Shown piece by piece: positions 62,604 through 64,000 of a stretch of DNA of 64,000 nucleotides. How positions within the stretch are numbered: the stretch's first letter is position 1; every line of letters starts with the position of its first letter. The notes beneath the pieces are model-generated. The model saw only the letters and a program-made list of their open reading frames with translations. It searched no databases and was not told the origin of the DNA. This DNA is from Planctomycetota bacterium (GTDB lineage Bacteria; Planctomycetota; UBA8742; UBA2392), in NCBI GenBank assembly GCA_020849795.1, contig JADZFR010000006.1:46900-110899 (forward strand), in the 5' to 3' direction. Position numbers and translations under genes: made by a program.

Positions 62604-64000
62604 ATGCCTCTTGGAACCGACTGCCCGCATTGCGGCAAGAACTTCGTGCTGCCGGACGACCTGTTTGGCAAGCGCATCAAGTGCAAGTCATGCCGAGGGG
62701 TCTTCCGTGTCGGCGGCGCCTCAGCGCCTCCGACCGGTGACGCCTTTAATCAGCGCGACGCCGTTGACCGCACCCAGGTAGACTCCGTGGCGCTGGATGA
62801 TGAGGGCGGCGCCGAGCTGGCCAGGCCGGGTGTCGGCGATGACTTCGCGACACAGCCGCCTCCGACCCGCGACGACTTTGCCACCCAGTACCCGGGTGCC
62901 GGGCGTGACGACTTCGCCACGCAATACCCGGGCATGCATGACGATGCGCAGGACTTTTCGCAGACGTCGGTGCCCGGCGCGGGCGGCGTGGGGCAAGACA
63001 CGGTGGGCGACACCTGGCGCGACGCCGATGATACCGTGGGCGACACCTGGGGCTCGGGCGATACGCACAACGACTATTTTCCTGAGCCGTCACAGACCTC
63101 GTCCGGCGACACGGTTGTCGATGAGGTGATGGGTGACCCCAGCGACACAGTCAGCGACTTCGTGCCAGGCGAAAACGACTTGTCAGGCGACACCGCCATC
63201 GACATGCCCGTCGGCGGCGAAGCGCCCGCCGACATGATCGCCGACGAAATGCCGGATGATGTGACAGAAGATGTCGCAGCCGAGGCTGAAGAAGTCGAAA
63301 GCGGCGCAGCCGGCGGCAAGAAGTTGCCCGGCAAGGGCCTGAAATTGCCGGGCAAGGGCACGCTGCCCGGAAAGGGTACAAGCAAGTTGCCAGGCAAGGG
63401 CGAGTTGCCCAAAGGCACAGCGAAAATCGACAAAGCCAATACCGGCCGCAAGCTGCCCGCCAAAGCGGGTAAGCCCGGCACATTGGTGACCAAACCCGCC
63501 GGCAAGACCGAGAAGAAAAAAGGCGGCGGCATCCTGGTGAAGTTCCTGCTGATCTTCCTGCTGCTGGACGTGGTGGCGTTCGCACTGTTGGTGTATGTAC
63601 CGCAAGTGCGCGAGGCCGTAGGACTGAACGGCCAGCCGTGGTTGAACGACATTGCGAAGCAGGTAGGCGGTCACGACGACTCGGCTGTCTCGGCACCGCA
63701 GCCCGAACCAGAGCCCGAGCCGAAACCCGAGCCCAAGCCTGAGCCGAAACCAGAGCCCGAACCAGAGCCCAAGCCTGAGCCGAAACCCGAGCCCAAGCCT
63801 GAGCCGGAACCCGAGCCCAAGCCTGAGCCGAAACCCGAGCCCAAGCCTGAGCCGGAACCCGAGCCCAAGCCAGAGCCGGAACCCGAGCCCAAGCCCGAGC
63901 CGGAACCAGAGCCCAAGCCCGAGCCGGAACCAGAGCCCAAGCCCGAGCCGGAACCAGAGCCCAAGCCGCAGCCGGAACCCGAGCCCAAGCCAGAGCCGGA
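62604..64000 (+). CDS. Zinc-ribbon membrane protein with Pro-Glu-Lys repeat, incomplete (C-terminus outside window)
   Basis: At least 465 residues, open at the right edge; GGAGG 5 nt before the ATG. Zinc ribbon C7, C10, C27 and C30 (CX2C-X16-CX2C). Then three DDFATQ-P units (about 90-115), an acidic linker, five KLPGKG-like units (about 239-275), one membrane helix (about 309-331, [19 protein letters not shown]) and an exported tail of (P-E-P-K)n that runs off the edge. The Pro-rich tail resembles the rigid spacer of TonB and could cross the periplasm or wall. Same group as the genes at 11115, 17231, 18964 and 45475. Function unknown. Confidence 0.85.
   Translation, partial: MPLGTDCPHCGKNFVLPDDLFGKRIKCKSCRGVFRVGGASAPPTGDAFNQRDAVDRTQVDSVALDDEGGAELARPGVGDDFATQPPPTRDDFATQYPGAGRDDFATQYPGMHDDAQDFSQTSVPGAGGVGQDTVGDTWRDADDTVGDTWGSGDTHNDYFPEPSQTSSGDTVVDEVMGDPSDTVSDFVPGENDLSGDTAIDMPVGGEAPADMIADEMPDDVTEDVAAEAEEVESGAAGGKKLPGKGLKLPGKGTLPGKGTSKLPGKGELPKGTAKIDKANTGRKLPAKAGKPGTLVTKPAGKTEKKKGGGILVKFLLIFLLLDVVAFALLVYVPQVREAVGLNGQPWLNDIAKQVGGHDDSAVSAPQPEPEPEPKPEPKPEPKPEPEPEPKPEPKPEPKPEPEPEPKPEPKPEPKPEPEPEPKPEPEPEPKPEPEPEPKPEPEPEPKPEPEPEPKPQPEPEPKPEP
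63702..64000 (+). repeat. Tandem 24-nt repeat encoding Pro-Glu-Pro-Lys
   Basis: Repeats of the form GAGCCCAAGCCTGAGCCGGA (24-nt unit, codons for E-P-K-P-E-P-E-P) with small changes, continuing past the window edge. It lies inside the 62604 coding frame. Confidence 0.9.

Noticed and set aside
63671..63988. A minus-strand frame of Gly-Ser-Gly-Leu repeats
   Set aside because: It is the complement of the PEPK repeat in the 62604 gene, with no ribosome-binding site.
63702..64000. A CRISPR array
   Set aside because: The repeats are contiguous, in frame and without spacers; no cas genes are present.

Overview
The window is about 64 kb of GC-rich bacterial chromosome, densely packed with genes on both strands and free of phage, transposase or CRISPR genes. 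The gene set points to a didermic bacterium, most likely a member of the Planctomycetota or a relative. Evidence for this is lpxA (lipid A synthesis), many short lipoproteins and secreted proteins, a one-chain alpha2-type glycyl-tRNA synthetase, a futalosine-type UbiD decarboxylase, and a series of proteins with an N-terminal CX2C-X16-CX2C zinc ribbon plus one membrane helix, a layout common in planctomycetes. The taxonomic call is an inference from gene families, not a marker-gene placement.

Layout. 0-8.1 kb (minus strand): an incomplete secreted protein, mutY, a three-part exporter (adaptor, FtsX-type permease, ATPase), an SDR oxidoreductase and a PQQ-type sugar dehydrogenase. 8.3-10.6 kb: egtB-egtD (ergothioneine core pair), then tRNA-Leu(CAG) and tatA. 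11-19.4 kb: zinc-ribbon membrane proteins, a large TPR protein, a UbiD decarboxylase and a MORN-like repeat protein. 19.4-24 kb: an LpoB-like/COG3014-like lipoprotein pair, rluD, a 47-residue lipoprotein and a Lys-rich secreted protein. 24-31 kb: ruvB, panC, panD-rph and secA. 31-36 kb: four envelope proteins of unknown role, two sharing a new domain and one with a transglutaminase-like triad. 36-42.5 kb: a methyltransferase, birA, mnmG, small redox or sensory proteins and lpxA. 42.5-45.3 kb: a divergent actin-like ATPase with a 338-residue acidic tail, and a Gly-rich coiled-coil protein. 45.5-52.9 kb: small envelope proteins, a 34-residue basic protein, alr and tilS. 53-60 kb: glyQS, an LRR-like protein and gyrA. 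60-64 kb: DinB, MOSC, a predicted selenoprotein, a lipoprotein and an incomplete zinc-ribbon protein with a long Pro-Glu-Lys repeat.

Strongest single observation: at 61175-61939 a membrane-anchored peroxiredoxin-like gene is interrupted by an in-frame TGA exactly where the first Cys of the W-C-P-F-C motif should be. A 7-bp stem with a G-containing 6-nt loop lies 23 nt downstream, fitting the bacterial SECIS rules. It is best read as an undescribed-looking selenocysteine (UPFC) redox protein. Other points of interest are the actin-like/coiled-coil pair, a set of genes whose -10 box lies 6-9 nt before the start codon (likely leaderless mRNAs), the new domain shared by two neighbouring envelope proteins, and several kinds of intergenic inverted repeats.

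How the genes relate: most are housekeeping (DNA repair and topology, tRNA modification and charging, pantothenate, ergothioneine, cell wall, protein export), interspersed with lineage-specific envelope proteins. Short overlaps (TGATG, ATGA, GTGA) mark the real operons: ATPase-permease, sugar dehydrogenase-SDR, egtB-egtD, panD-rph, birA-methyltransferase and mnmG-CPXCG protein.
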